A stretch of DNA of 64,000 nucleotides from Hyaloscypha bicolor E (taxonomy: Eukaryota > Ascomycota > Leotiomycetes > Helotiales > Hyaloscyphaceae), in contig NW_020194558.1 in NCBI RefSeq assembly GCF_002865645.1, positions 1,516,014 to 1,580,013 on the forward strand. The letters run 5' to 3'. Under the pieces are notes generated by a model, which made no database searches, was not told the origin of the DNA, and saw only the letters and a list, made by a program, of their open reading frames with translations. Both the position numbers and the translations under genes were made by a program. Of this stretch, positions 1 to 12,756 are shown in pieces. Within the stretch, counting starts at the first letter, position 1, and every line of letters starts with the position of its first letter.

Positions 1-1294
1 CAGATAGATCTCAAACTCAAAAAGAAATCGGAATAGGCCTAGAACTCGTAGTCTATAGTTACGAAACTCCCTATATACCGGTCATAGCTAAATATAGAGA
101 AAGCCAGAATATAGGAGCTAGTACTATAGTCTATAATAGAGAACTAGAAGGCGTTACTAGAGCTATTAAATATACTAGTAGTAAAGCAAAGAGAGAAGAG
201 CTTTATAATATCTATATAGATAACTAAGCTAGTTTACTAAGATTAAAAACTCCTTCTAATAAGCCGGGACAAAGTTAATAAATTAGAGCTATACTAGCCA
301 CTAAAGCCCTTATAGCTAAAGGAGCTAGTATAGAACTAATCTGGGTCCCAGGCCATACAGATATAATTAGGAACGAAGAAGCAGATATACTAGCTAAAAT
401 AGGTACTACTTCTCCTATATTAGATAATCCCGAATTAGTAAAAACCTCCTTTGCTTTCCTAGGGGTCCAAATTAATAAAGTTAAGAAATAAGAGTATAGA
501 CTACTTTTAGAATCTTATACTAAACCAAAGACCTAGCTAGAATCATATAGTAATATATATCCATAGAAAGTATCCAAGAAAATACAGCTACCTTTAGGAA
601 CTTTAAGGCTACTAGCTAGTGCCTTCTTCTAATTAAAGCTAGGCCACGGATATATAAAGTCCTATTTATATAGGCTAAAAATAGCATCTAATAATAAATG
701 CAAATATGGGAAGACTGAGAATACAAAGTACCTCCTTTTATATTGCAAGCTATATAAGGAGGAACGAATTAGACTATTTAGTTTATTCAAGGATAGCTTA
801 GAGGCTAGTACTTTTAACCTATGAGTTCTATTATATACAGAGATTAGTATACCGAATATACTAGTATTCTTAAAAGAGACTAGTATATATACAAGAAAAT
901 GGCATATAGACCGAAATATAGAAGTAGAAGAAGTAGAAATAGGGATAGAAATAGGAGAGGAAATAGGGGAGGAAATAGGGGAGGAAATAGGGGTGGAAAT
1001 AGGAGAGGAAATAGGGGTGGAAATAGGGGTGGAAATAGGGGTGGAAATAGGGGTGGAAATAGGGGATATAGAAATAGGAGAGTGGAAATAGGGGATAGGA
1101 GAGGAATTGTAATTTATACTTATTTTCTTTATTTCCTTACTATTACTATTCTAGGGGTATGTCCCCAACCATTTATTATACCTATATTGGAAATTGGGCC
1201 TATATATAAACTACAGAAATACATACTAGCTTGCTAGCCGTACTATATAGTTCTAAACTAATAAAGTACGTTAAAAGGAAAAAAAAAAAAAAAA
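1..1294 (+). mobile_element. LINE A: 3' end of a Tad1-type LINE, RIP-mutated
   Basis: This is the 3' fifth of a non-LTR retrotransposon. It enters the window at the start of the ORF2 RNase H domain and continues through the C-terminal zinc finger, a 12-bp coding minisatellite, the 3' UTR and a poly-A tail ending at 1294. It aligns throughout with 33905-35130 of the better-preserved LINE G, but Trp, Gln and Arg codons have become stops and several Cys codons Tyr codons, all transitions as expected from RIP. The signal AATAAA survives near the end. Its poly-A abuts the ORF1 fragment of LINE B directly, so either LINE A inserted into ORF1 of LINE B, with the other half of B lying left of the window, or B is a 5'-truncated copy placed next to A. 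The window cannot decide. Confidence 0.85.
938..1103 (+). repeat. 12-bp GAGGAAATAGGG minisatellite in ORF2 C-terminus (LINE A)
   Basis: About a dozen imperfect 12-bp units of the form GAGGAAATAGGG or GTGGAAATAGGG lie in tandem. In the ORF2 frame one unit encodes the tetrapeptide Glu-Glu-Ile-Gly or Val-Glu-Ile-Gly, so the array lengthens the acidic tail of the ORF2 protein without changing frame. The same array occurs at the same place in LINEs B, C and G with fewer units. Confidence 0.85.
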
Positions 1295-2567
1295 GCTAAA
1301 TTACTAATTCGTTAAGCCCGGGACTTAATAGTTAAAGCTATTACTATTACTCCGTTATATGACCAGTAATCTCGACTACTAGATTTAGTAGAAATCTTTA
1401 GAGAATATACTGAATTTGGCCGTATCTACTATACTAGTACTTTACTAGCCTTCTAGGTAATAAACCTCGAAAATGCCACTAAACGGATTGAAATTTAGTT
1501 AAGAACTCAAGCCAAACTAGCTACTCAAGCTAAAACTACTCCCGAAAAGCCTACTTGGGCTAAAATTACTATTCAAGAACTATAATCTTACTCGGAAAAG
1601 AACTAGACTATAGTATTATATACTAAGTCCAAAAATCAGGAAGGAAAAAGCCCTAGTATACTTACTAGTAATAGTAGTACTTGTAATACTAATAAACTAC
1701 TTAGTGCCCGTAATACTAGTAGTTCTAGTACTCATAATACTAGCTCGAAATCTATGGCCTTCTCTAGAAAAAGTACCTTCCTACTAGCTTATATAGAGTA
1801 AGCTAGCTTATTCTCTGCTATTTCTACTTGCAATTCGCTTAATACTGCTTTCTGCTCTAAGGAAATCAAGGAACTAATAATCTCTATAGTTTCTCTTTTC
1901 TTAAAGAGTAATATTATAATTAATACTACTCCCGAATTTAACTCTGACTTTCTGGTTCAAAATCAAGCTATTATAAAGGGGGTACTTCCCTTAGTTATAA
2001 GTATATAAAAAGAAGAACCTTAGTATAAAGTTATTATCTATAGTCTACTAATTTATAAGTTTAATATACCCGAAGAAATAGACTTAGTCCTAGAAAAAAT
2101 CAAGACCTTTAATAAGGGACTAGAGCCTATTAGCTAGCCCTATTAGGCTACTTCTAAGGAGAAAAGAGACTCAGGCCTCTAGTAAGCCGGTTTAGTAGTA
2201 GTAGTATTTCCTACCGAGATTCAAGCTAATAGAGCTATTAAAAATAGACTTCTTATAACCGGGATCTCTACTAAAGTAGTAAAATACTATACTATTTCTA
2301 GTACTATATAGTATACTAGGTATATAGGATATAAGTACTTAGATTTTATTTATAAAAAGGAACCTAAGTATTTACTATATAGTAAGGGTTATATAACTAA
2401 GAACTATTTTTGCTCTATCTATAAAAAGAAAAGTAAAAAATACCTCTATATAATTACTAAATACTCTAATTACTTAAGTACTACTTACTTAGCTAGTTCT
2501 AAGCTATATAAGGTTTACTTAGTAATTAAAAAAGCTACTACTACTATAATTCCTACTATTACTATTA

Positions 2568-5500
2568 ATAAGTAGCTATATTAAAGTACTATAAGTTAAT
2601 ATAAATCGTAATAGCTTTACTACTAAAAACGTCTTATAAATAGCTATAGAACTGGATATTAAAGTCCTAGTAATTTAGGAGCCTTAGGTAATAGCAGAGA
2701 ATAATAATCGGAAATATTATTCTATTATATACTCTAGCTATTTCCAAATACTCCCGAATTATAGTACCCTGAGGCCTAGAACCCTATTTTATATAGCTTA
2801 CAAACTATAAGCTAGTCTAGTCTCAAACTTACTAAATAATCCTAATTACTTAATTATAAACTTAAGTCTAGATATACTAAAAATACAGCTAATTAATTTC
2901 TATAATGCAATTTACTTAGAAGACTCTAATAGTATATTAACTATATTAAGAGAGAATATTTTATCTACTATTCTCTATAATAGCTCTCTATTACTAGGTG
3001 ATTTTAATATATATTATCCTTAATAGGATTTCCTTAAATCTCAAAGTAGTTATATAGTTTATTTAATTAGCTATATAGAGAACTATTCTCTAAGGCTATT
3101 AAATAAACCAGGGGAAGGTACCTTCTATAGACCTAATATATTTATTCCTTCCGTATTAGACTTAAGTTTTACTACTAGTGAAATAGTAACTAAGATTAAA
3201 GACTAGTAAGTATTACTAGACTTAGGTTCTAATTACTTCGGGGTTCTATTTACTATTAGTAAGTCGACTTATAGCTCTAGTTCTAATCCAGTCAGATTTA
3301 ATACTAAGAAAGCGGACTGGGCTAAATTTACAAGCTACCTTATTAATAGCCTTGAGAATATGCCTTTTCCATTTACTAGTATATCTGGAAACTATAAACT
3401 AGACCTATTAGTAAAAGACTTTATTAATAGAATAGTAGAAATAGCTAGTAATAGTATTCCAAAATCTATTACTAGTCCGTATTCTAAATCCTAGTAAAAT
3501 GAGGACTTAAAGACCTTATATAAATTAATACTATACTATAGCCATAAGTCTAAAGCTTTAGGATATACTTTCTATAAATAAGAACTTTAAAATATAAAAA
3601 ACACCTATTTTAATACTATTAAGAGTACTAAGCTAGTATATTGGAATAAGTTCTTAGAGAATAAAGACTCCTAGTCGATTTTTAAAGCTATGAAATATAC
3701 TAAAGATACTATATATTAATCTATCTCTAGTATTTTAGATAGTAACTCTAATAAGCTTAAATTAACTTTCCAAGAGAAGTATAATATCTTTAGAACTATA
3801 CTTTTCCCATTACTCCCTATTACTAAGCCTACTAGTTTAATAAACTATAGGCCTAGCTCAAAATGAGACTAGCCTATTTTATCTAAAATAGAGCTAGAAT
3901 AAGCCTATACTTCTAAGATAAAGGAGAAAACCCCAGGACTAGACTTAATTACTCAAGAGATTATAGTTTATACTTATAGAGCTTCTCTAGATATCTTTTA
4001 TAGGCTATATTCCTTATTTATTAATAAGGGATACTACCCTAAAGTCTGGAAACAAGCTACTAGCTTTATTCTAAAGAAATTAGGGAAACTAAACTATTTC
4101 CTACCTAAAACATATCGAGTTATTTCCTTACTTAATTACTTAGAGAAGGTTTCTGAGAGAATACTAGCTAGATGACTTAGTTATTTAGCCGAGACTAGTA
4201 ACCTACTATACTACTCCCAAATGGGAGATAGGCTCTATAAGTCAGCTATTAATACTGCTTTACTATTATAAAATAAAATAGAATTAAATAAGTCCTATAA
4301 GCTGAAAACTAGTACTTTCTTCCTAGATATTAAAGGCGCCTTTAATTACGTATCCAAGAATAGGCTATTATAGATTATAATTAGTTTACTATTACCTACT
4401 AGCCTTATTCTCTGGGTATTATTATTCCTAGATAACCGAGTATTATAACTAGCTTTTAATAATAGTATTAAAGCATTTAGGTTTATACTTACTAGTATTT
4501 TACAAGATAGCCCTATATTTCCTATATTATTCCTTATCTATATCCGAGACTTATTTAAGTTAGTAAATATTAAATTCAGATCCTATTTAGATAATATATT
4601 CCTTATTACTGCTTCTAAAAGTCTAAAGAAAAATATTAAGACTCTAGAAAGAGAAGTAAAGAATATAGTTAATTTAGGGAAAAAGAATACTATTAGCTTT
4701 AATATAAATAAAACAGAGCTTATTTATTTTAATAATTCCAAAAATAAGCCTAGTCTAAAACTATCTAATAGGGAACTAGTTTCTCCTAGTAAAGTAGTCA
4801 AATAGCTAGGGATCTATTTTAATAAAAATCTCAGATTTAAGGAATATATAGCCTATAGGGCTTCCAAAGTAAAACAAGCCTTTTATAGGATATAGAGACT
4901 TACAAATATATTATATGGTTTATCTCCTTTTATAATTAGATAGCTATACTTAGCCTGTATTACTAGTATAATAGACTATAGTTCTATACTATAGTAGAAG
5001 ACTGAAAACAAAGCTCAAATTCGGCCTTTATAGGCGATTCAAAACCTAGCCCTAAGGAAAACCCTAGAAGTATTCAAAACTGCTCCTATTATTCCTATAG
5101 AGGTCAAATTAGCTTTAGTTCCACCTATTATAAGGCTAAACCATAGTCAATATCATTATGCCTTCTATATCCTTAAACTAAGTCTAAAATACCCTATTAG
5201 ACTAGAGTTCGAGAAGTTCTTCCAAAGATCCTGTAATTTAGAACTAGTAGAATCTGATATAGACTCTATTTATAGTCTAAATACCGATCTAAAGCGAAAT
5301 TACATGGCCAAAAAGTCTCAAGTAGAAACTATAATAGACTCTATTAGTAATCTAATAGACCCTAAAGACCTAGAGATTATAAGACACTTTTATTTTACTT
5401 CTTGAGATAGAGAAGTACCTTATAAAATCACTATATTAAAAGAGCTAAAGGAAGAGACTACTATATTATATAACTTCTATCTAAAGACTTTATATAATAA

Positions 5501-6575
5501 TAGCTCTATACTATCTATATATATAGATAAATCTCAAACTGAAAAAGGACTTGGAATAGGCCTAGGGCTTGTAGTTTATAGTCATGAAACTTCTTATATT
5601 CCGGTTATAGCTAAATATAGAGAAAGCCAGAATATAGGAGCTAGTACTATAGTCTATAATAGAGAACTAGAAGGCGTTACTAGAGCTATTAAATACGCTA
5701 GTAGTAAAGTAAAGAGAGGGGAGCTTTATAATATCTATATAGATAATTAAGCTGGTTTACTAAGATTAAAAACTCCTTCTAATAAGCCAGGATAAAGTTA
5801 ACAGATTAGAGCTATACTAGCTACTAAGGCCCTTAAAGCTAAAGGAGCTAATATAGAACTAATCTGGGTTCCAGGGCATATAGATATAATAGGGAACGAA
5901 GAAGCAAACAAACTAGCTAAGCTAGGTACCACTTCTCCTATATTAGAACCTGAATTAGTAAAAACCTCCTTTGCTTTCCTAGGAATTAAAATTAATAAAG
6001 TTAAGAAACTAGAATATAAACTACTTTTAGAATCTTATACTAAACCGAAAACCCAGCTAGAATTATATAGTAATATATATCCGTAGAAAGTATCCAGAAA
6101 GATAAACCTACCTTTAGGAACTTTTAGGCCCCTAGCTAGTGCCTTCTTCCAGCTAAAGCTAGGCTACGGATATTTAAAGTCCTATTTATATAAGCTAAAT
6201 ATAATATCTAATAACAAATGCAAATACGGAAAGACTGAGAATGTAAAGTACCTCCTTTTATACTATATACTATATAGAGAGGAACGACTTAGACTATTTA
6301 GTCTATTTAAAGGGAGCTTAGAAGCTAGTGCTTTTAACCTATAACTACTATTATATACGGAAATTAGGATATTAAATATACTAGTATTCTTAAAAGAAAC
6401 TAGTATATATACAAGAAAATAGTATATTAAGCAAAGCGTAGAAGTGAAAGAAGTAGAAATAAGGGAGGAAATAGGAGAGGAAATAGGAGAGGAAATAAGG
6501 GAGGAAATAGGGGAGGAAATAGGGGAGGAAATAGGAGAGGAAATAGGAGAGGAAATAGGAGAAGGGAAATAGAGA
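2568..6575 (+). pseudogene. LINE B ORF2 (EN-RT-RNase H) pseudogene
   Basis: This is the decayed ORF2 of LINE B. Counterparts of the endonuclease, reverse transcriptase (a FLDIKGAF-like block near 4320, YLDN instead of YLDD near 4585) and RNase H domains (near 5515-5930) can be followed in one direction, broken by dozens of stops. The second catalytic Asp of the YLDD box has become Asn, a GAY-to-AAY transition of RIP type. The C-terminal minisatellite array lies near 6450-6570 with roughly nine units. It cannot encode a protein. Confidence 0.8.
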
Positions 6576-6692
6576 AAAAGGGAAAAGGGAAATAGGGAAT
6601 AGGGGAGGAATTGCAATTTATACTCATTTTTTCTTTATTTCCTTAAGTTTTTGTTTCAGGGATATGTCCCTAACTATTTACTACCTATATTG

Positions 6693-6706
6693 GAATTTGG
6701 GCCTGT
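6693..6706. repeat. Target-site duplication of LINE C (left copy)
   Basis: The 14 bases GAATTTGGGCCTGT stand at 6693-6706 and again, identical, at 12635-12648. They bracket LINE C and belong to the 3' UTR of LINE B, which continues without loss after the second copy. Confidence 0.9.
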
Positions 6707-6906
6707 TTTTTTTTTTCCTTTTAACGTGCTTTATTAGTTTAGAACTATATAGCACGGCCAGCTAAGCTAGCGTGTGTTTCAGTAGCTAATATACAGGCCC
6801 AAATTCCAATATAGGTGTAATAAATGGTTGGGGACGTACCCCTGGAACAAAAACTTAAGGAAATAAAGAAAAAATGAGTATAAATCGCAAATTCCTCCCC
6901 TATTCC

Positions 6907-9900
6907 CTATTCCCCTTTTCCCTTTTTCCCTATTCCTTCTCCTATTTCCTCTCCTATTTCCTCTCCTATTTCCTCCCCTATTTCCACTACTTCCACCTCT
7001 TCCACTTCCACGCTTCGCTCAATATGCCATTTTCTTGTGCATATACTAGTTTCTTTTAAGAATACTAGTATATTTAATATCCCAATTTCCGTATGTAATA
7101 GTAACCGTAGATTAAAAGCACTAGCTTCCAAGCTCCCTTTAAATAGACTAAATAGTCTAAAACGTTCCTCTCTATATAGCATATAATATAGAAGAAGGTG
7201 CTTTGCATTCTCAGTTTTACCACATTTGCATTTATTATTAGACGCTATTTTTAGCCTATATAAATAGGACTTTAAATATCCGTGGCCTAGCTTTAGCTGG
7301 AAGAAGGCACTAGCTATAGGCCTAAGTATTCCTATAGGTAGGTTTATTTTTCTAGTTACTTTCCACGGATATATATTGCTATATGATTCTAGCTGGGTTT
7401 TCGGTTTAGTATAAGATTCTAAAAGTAGTCTATACTCTAGTTTCTTAACTTTATTAATTTCGACCCCTAGGAAAGCAAAGGAGGTTTTTACTAATTCAGG
7501 TTCTAATATAGGAGAAGTAGTACCTAGCTTAGCTAGCTCGTTAGCTTCTTCGTTCCCTATTATATCTGTATGCCCTGGAACCCAGATTAGTTCTATATTA
7601 GCTCCTTTAGCTTTAAGGGCCTTAGTAGCTAATATAGCTCTAATCTATTAGCTTTGGCCAGGTTTATCAGACGAAGTTTTTAATCTTAGTAAACTAGCTT
7701 AGTTATCTATATAGATATTAAAAAGCTCCCCTCTCTTTGCTTTACTGCTAGCGTATTCAATAGCCCTAGTAACGCCTTCTAGTTCTCCGTTATAGACTAT
7801 AGCACTAGCTCCTATATTCTGGCTTTCTCTATATTTAGCTACGACCGGAATATAAGGAGTTTCGTGACTATAAACTGCGAGCCCTAGGCCTACTCCGATT
7901 CCTTTTTCAGTCTGAGATCCGTCTGTATATATAGATAGTACGGAGCTATTATTATATAAAGTCTTCAGATAGAAATTATGTAATATAGCAGTCTCTTCCT
8001 TTGGCTATTTTAATATAGTAATTTTATAAGGTACTTCTCTGTTCCAGGGAGCAAAGTAAAAGTGTCTTATAGTCTCTAGATCTCTAGGGTCTACTAGATT
8101 ACTAATAGAATCCACTATAGTTTCTATTTGAGACTTTTTAGCCAAGCAATCTCGCTTTAGATCAGTATTTAGACTATAAATAGAGTCTATATCAGATTCT
8201 ATTACTTCTAAATCCCTAGATCTTTGGAAGAACTTCTCGAACTCTAGTCTAATAGGGTGTTTTAGACTTAGTTTAAGGATTCGGAAGGCATATCGACGTC
8301 GACTATGGTTTAGCCTTATAATAGGTGGAGCTAAAGCTGATTCGACCTCTATAGGAATAATAGGGGCAGTTTTAAATACTCCTAAAGTCTTCCTTAGGGC
8401 TAGGTTTTAAATAGCCTGTAAAGGCCAAATCTGAGCTTTATTTTCAGTCTTCTACTATAGTATAGAACTATAGTCCATTACACTAGTAACACAGGCTAAA
8501 TATAGCTGTCTAATTACAAAAGGGGATAAACCGCGCGATATATTTATAAGTCTCTATACCCTATAAAAGGCTTGTTTTGCTTTGGAAGCCCTATAGGCTA
8601 TATGTTCCTTAAATCTGAGGTTTTCATCGAAATAGATCCCTAGCCATTTGACTACTTTGCTAGGGGAAACTAGTTCCCTATTAGATAGTTTTAGACTAGG
8701 CTTATTTTTGGAATTATTAAAATAAATAAGCTCAGTTTTATCTATATTAAAGCTAATAGCATTCTTTTTCCCTAAATTAACTATATCTTTTACTTCCCGT
8801 TCTAGGGTCTTTATATTCTTTTTAAGACTTTTAGAAGCGGTAGTAAGGGATATATCATCTAAATAGGATCTGAATTTGATATTTATAGATTTAAATAAGT
8901 CTCGGATATAGATAAGGAATAGTATAGGGGATATAGGGCTCCCTTGTGGAATACTAGTAAGTATAGACCTAAATGCTTTAATATTATTATTAAAAGCTAG
9001 CCTTAATACCCGGTTGTCTAGGAATAACGATACTTATAGAATAAGGCTAGTAGGTAGTAGTAAACTAATCATAATCTGTAATAGCCTATTCTTGGACACG
9101 TAATCGAAGGCGCCTTTAATATCTAGGAAGAGAGTACTAGTTTTCAGCTTATAGGACTTATTTGATTCTACTTCATTTTGTAATAGTAGAGCAGTATTAA
9201 TAGCTGACTTGTGAAGCCTACCTCCCATTTGAGTATGGTATAGTAGGTTACTAGTCTCGGCTAAATAGCTAAGTCGCCTAGCTAGTATTCTCTCAGAAAC
9301 CTTCCCTAAGCAATTAAGTAGGGAAATAACTCGATATGCTTTAGGTAGGAAATAGTTTGGTTTCCCTGATTTCTTTAGAATAAAGCCAGTAGCTTGTTTC
9401 CAGACTTTAGGGTAGTATCCCTTATTAATAAATAAGGAATATAGCTTATAAAAGATGTCTAGAGAAGCTCTATAAGCGTGAACTATAATCTCTTGAGTAA
9501 CTAAGTCTGGTCCAGGGGTTTTCCCTTTTATCTTAGAAGTATAGGCTTATTCTAGTTCTATTTTAGATAAAATAGGCCAGTCCCACTTTGAGCTAGGCCT
9601 ATAGTCTATTAGACTAATAGGTGCTGTACTAGGAGGGGATAGGAAAAGCATAGTTCTAAAGATATTACACTTCTCTTGGAAAGTCGATTTTAGCTCATTT
9701 GAGCTATTACTATTTAGGATACTAGGAATAGGTTAATATATAGTATCCTTAGTATATTTCATAGCTTTATAAATCGACTGGGAGTCTTTATTCTCTAAGA
9801 ACTTATTCCAGTATACTAGTTTAGTGCTTTTAATAGTATTAAAATAGGTATTCTTTGCATTTTGGAGTTCTTGTTTATAGAGAATATACCCTGAAGCTTT

Positions 9901-10887
9901 ATACTTACGGCTATAGTATAGCATTAATTTACGTAAGGTTTTTAAGTCTTCATTTCACCAGGGTTTAGAATACGGACTAGTAGTAGATTTTGGAATACTA
10001 TTACTAGCTGCTTCTACTATTCTATTAGTAAAGTCTTCTGCTAATAGGTCTAGTTCCTGGGTTCCAGGTATACTAGTAAGTAGAAAGGGCATATTCTCAA
10101 GGCTATTAGTGAGATAGCTTGTAAATTTAGCCCAGTCCGCTTTTTTAGTATTAAATCTGACTGGATTAGAACTAGGCCTATAAGTCGACTTACTAATAGT
10201 AAATAGCACCCCAAAGTGATCTGAACCTAAGTCTGGTAGTACTTGCCAGTCTTTAATCTTAGTTACTATTCCACTAGTAGCAAAACTTAAGTCTAATACG
10301 GAAGGAATGGACATATTAGGCCTATAGAAGGTATCTTCCCCTATTTTATTTAATAGCCTTAAAGAGTGGTTCTCTATATAGCTAATTAAATGGATTACAT
10401 GAGTGCTTTGAGGTTTAAGGGGATCCTACCAAGGATAATGCGTATTAAAATCGCCTAGTAATAGAGAGCTATCTAAGAGAGTAGTAGGTAAAATATCCTC
10501 TCTTAGTATAGTTAATATACTATTAGGGTCTTCTGGGTAAACTGCATTATAGAAATTAATTAGCTGCATTTTTAGTACACCTAGACTCAAGTCTATAATT
10601 AGGTAATTAGGATTACTTAGTGAGTTTTGAGCTAGACTAGCCTGTAGTTCGCGAGCTACGTAAACTAGAGTTCTAGGTCTCAAGGTACCGTAATTCAGGA
10701 GTATTTGGAAATAGCTAGGGTGTATAATAGAACGATATTCCCGATTAGTACTATCCCTTGCTATAATCCAGGGCTCTTGAATTACTAGGACTTTAATATC
10801 CAGTTCTATAGCCATTTGCAAGACGTTTTCAGTAGTAGGGCCACTACAATTTATATTAATTTGTAGTACTTTAATATAGCTACTCAT
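6907..10887 (-). pseudogene. LINE C ORF2: endonuclease-RT-RNase H polyprotein, with stops
   Basis: ORF2 starts with ATG at 10887 and can be read in a single frame to 6907 (about 1326 codons), because the open pieces 10887-10426, 10314-9955, 9924-9733, 9228-9034 and 7182-6907 are all in phase. It begins with an AP-endonuclease-like domain (QININC start, QEPW, GDFNTHYPW, VLDLSF, SDHFGV), then reverse transcriptase (FLDIKGAFDYV), RNase H and a C-terminal zinc finger. Interruptions are stops rather than frameshifts in the parts checked, consistent with RIP. The C-terminus ends in EEIG repeats. In the family, ORF2 nicks the target, reverse-transcribes the RNA and degrades the RNA strand. Confidence 0.88.
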
Positions 10888-12496
10888 TAATAGTAATAGT
10901 GGGAGTAGTAGTAGCTTGTTTAATTACTAAGTAGACCTCACATAGCTTAGAACTAGCTAAGTAGGTAGTACTAGAGTAGTTGGCGCATTTAGTAGTCACG
11001 TGGGGGCATTTTTTACCCTTCTTTTTATAGATAGAGCAGAAATGGTTCTCTGTCACGTGCTCCTCACCACATAGCAAGCACTTAGGGTCTTTTTTGCAAA
11101 TAGAGTCTAAGTACCCGTACCCTATACACTTAGTACACTGCGCAGTGCTAGAGATAGTATGGTATTTTACTACTTTAGCAGAGATTCCGGCTATAAGGAG
11201 TCTGTTTTTAATAGCTCTATTAGCTTGAATCTCGGTAGGGAATGCTACTACTACTAAACCGGCTCGCTAGAGGCCTGAGTCTCTCTTTTCCTTAGAAGTA
11301 GCCCAATAGGGCTGGCCAATAGGCTCTAGACCCTTATTAAAGGTCTTGATCTCTTCTAGGACTAAGTCTATTCCTTTGGGTATATCGAAATCACGAATAG
11401 GTAGACCGTGAATAATAACTTTATACCAGGGCTTTCCTTTTTATATGCTTTTTACTAAGGGAAGCACTCCCTTTATAGTAGCTTCGTTTTGAACCAAAAA
11501 GTTAGAGTTGAACTCAGGGGTAGTATTAACTATAATATTACCCTTTGAGGAAAGAGAGACTATAGAGATTACTAGTCCCTTGATTCCCTTAGTGCGGAAA
11601 GCATTATTAAGCAAATTGCGGACGGAAATAGCTGAAAACAAGCTAGCCTGCTCTATATAAGCTAGTAGGAAGGTGCTTTTCCTAGAGAGGGCTATAGATT
11701 TTATACTAGTATTACGGGCACTAGAACCACTAGGTAGTTTCTTAGTGTCACGAGCACTACCGCCACTAGTAAGTGTACTAGGGCCTTTTCCTCCCTGATT
11801 TTTGGACTTAGTATGTAATACTATAGTCCAGTCCTTTTCCGAGTATAGTAGTTCTTGAGTAGCGATTTTAGCCCAAGTAGGCTTTCCGGAGGTAGTTTTA
11901 GCTTAAATAGCTTGAGTATCTGGTTTAGCTTGAGTTCTTGCTTGAATTTCGATCCGTTTAGTAGCATTTTCGAGGTTTGCTACTTGGGAGGCTAGTAAAG
12001 TACTAGTATGGCGGATGCGGCCGAATTCAGTGTATTCTCTAAAGATTTCTACTAGATCTAGTAGTCGAGATTACTGGTCATGTGACGGAGTAATAGTAAT
12101 AGCTTTGACTATTAAGTCCCGGGCTTAACGAATCAGTAATTTAGCTTCGTTTGAAGCTTGATTCTGGTACTGGTAGTGGTTTTCCGTGGTTTTGGTGTTC
12201 CTTATCAATATTCACTATTAATATCGCTCGAGGCTAGGGCCCCGCTTTAGCGCCGTTCTGGAGGCGGCTCAGTCGAGCCGCACTAGCCGAATTAGGCTGA
12301 GGAAAGGGGCTGCGAGTTCGTCTGAGGAGAGGGATTTGTAGCTAAATCGAATGCGAATTGAGCTCCCTGGCTGAAACGAGCTAGTGGGGAGCTAGTAGGT
12401 AGCTCTAGCTGTCCGCTAGGGCCCTCTGGAAGCTCTCCCGAGCTCTTGGGAGTCAATGGAGGGGGGGCTAGAGCCCGGGGGGTCAGGGGGGGCCAT
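10880..12496 (-). pseudogene. LINE C ORF1: gag-like protein with Cys/His knuckles, interrupted
   Basis: ORF1 begins at the ATG at 12496 and ends with the TAA at 10880-10882, overlapping the ORF2 start by 8 nt exactly as in LINE G. The 3' part encodes Cys/His clusters: QCTKC, then SIC, then CLLCGEEHVTENHFC and KKCPH. These are typical of nucleic-acid-binding gag-like proteins of LINEs, which coat the element RNA. Several in-frame stops interrupt it. The copy is useful because two knuckle cysteines that are Tyr in LINE G are still Cys here. Confidence 0.8.
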
Positions 12497-12634
12497 TTAG
12501 CCTGTTCTAGTTCTACTTATAGTAGGTTCTAGAGCCTGGGGCTAAAGGGCTGAAGTGTATGGAGTGAGTTCTGAAGGTGAGTGAAGTGTGGGTGTGAAAG
12601 TAGGGGGGGTAAAAAAACCGGAAAAAAGGTGTGT

Positions 12635-12648
12635 GAATTTGGGCCTGT
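12635..12648. repeat. Target-site duplication of LINE C (right copy)
   Basis: This is the second copy of the 14-base duplication seen at 6693-6706. LINE B sequence continues directly after it. Confidence 0.9.
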
Positions 12649-12756
12649 ATATAAGCTACTGAGACTTATACTAGCTTAGCTAGCCGTACTATATAGTTCT
12701 AAACTAATAAAGTATATTAAAAGGAAAAATAAAATAAAATAAAATAAAATAAATTA
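12649..12756 (+). mobile_element. LINE B (3' end) with AAAAT tail
   Basis: This is the final part of LINE B after the LINE C insertion. It shows the family 3' end (TATATAAGCTAC, then AGTTCTAAACTAATAAAG, then TTAAAAGGAAA) and finishes with five tandem AAAAT units rather than pure A. Joined conceptually to 6706 it restores the 3' UTR seen at 35010-35134 in LINE G. Confidence 0.88.

Larger units (their letters stand above)
1295..6706 (+). mobile_element. LINE B (5' part), Tad1-type LINE split by LINE C
   Basis: This copy of the same LINE family starts inside ORF1, at the equivalent of 29671 in LINE G. It runs through ORF1 (to about 2580), ORF2 (about 2568-6575) and most of the 3' UTR to 6706, where it is interrupted by minus-strand LINE C. 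Its last part resumes at 12649-12756. RIP is strong: many CAA/CAG codons are TAA/TAG, TGG codons TAG, and the ORF2 start ATG has become ATA. Gag-like, endonuclease, reverse transcriptase and RNase H stretches can all be followed by alignment to LINE G. No function remains. Confidence 0.85.
6707..12634 (-). mobile_element. LINE C: near full-length Tad1-type LINE nested in LINE B
   Basis: This 5.93-kb non-LTR retrotransposon lies on the minus strand. Its 3' poly-A appears as a T run at 6707-6716, followed by the family 3' end (reverse complement of AATAAAGCACG). Its 5' end near 12634 has the CCGG and pyrimidine start shared with LINE G. It carries ORF1 (10880-12496) and ORF2 (6907-10887). It is less RIP-mutated than LINEs A, B and D, with long open stretches in one frame, so it is a relatively late arrival. 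It inserted into the 3' UTR of LINE B and duplicated 14 bp. The integration mechanism known for the family is target-primed reverse transcription by the ORF2 protein. Confidence 0.92.

Noticed and set aside
938..1103. G-rich tandem repeat considered as telomeric or quadruplex repeat
   Set aside because: The unit is 12 bp, coding and internal to a LINE; it is not TTAGGG-like and not at a chromosome end.
899..1237. Open frame encoding Arg/Gly/Asn-rich repeats
   Set aside because: It is the LINE A 12-bp minisatellite read out of the ORF2 frame; no start context or conservation.
6263..7059. Several Pro/Phe/Ser-rich open frames on both strands
   Set aside because: They are antisense or off-frame readings of the minisatellite arrays of LINEs B and C.
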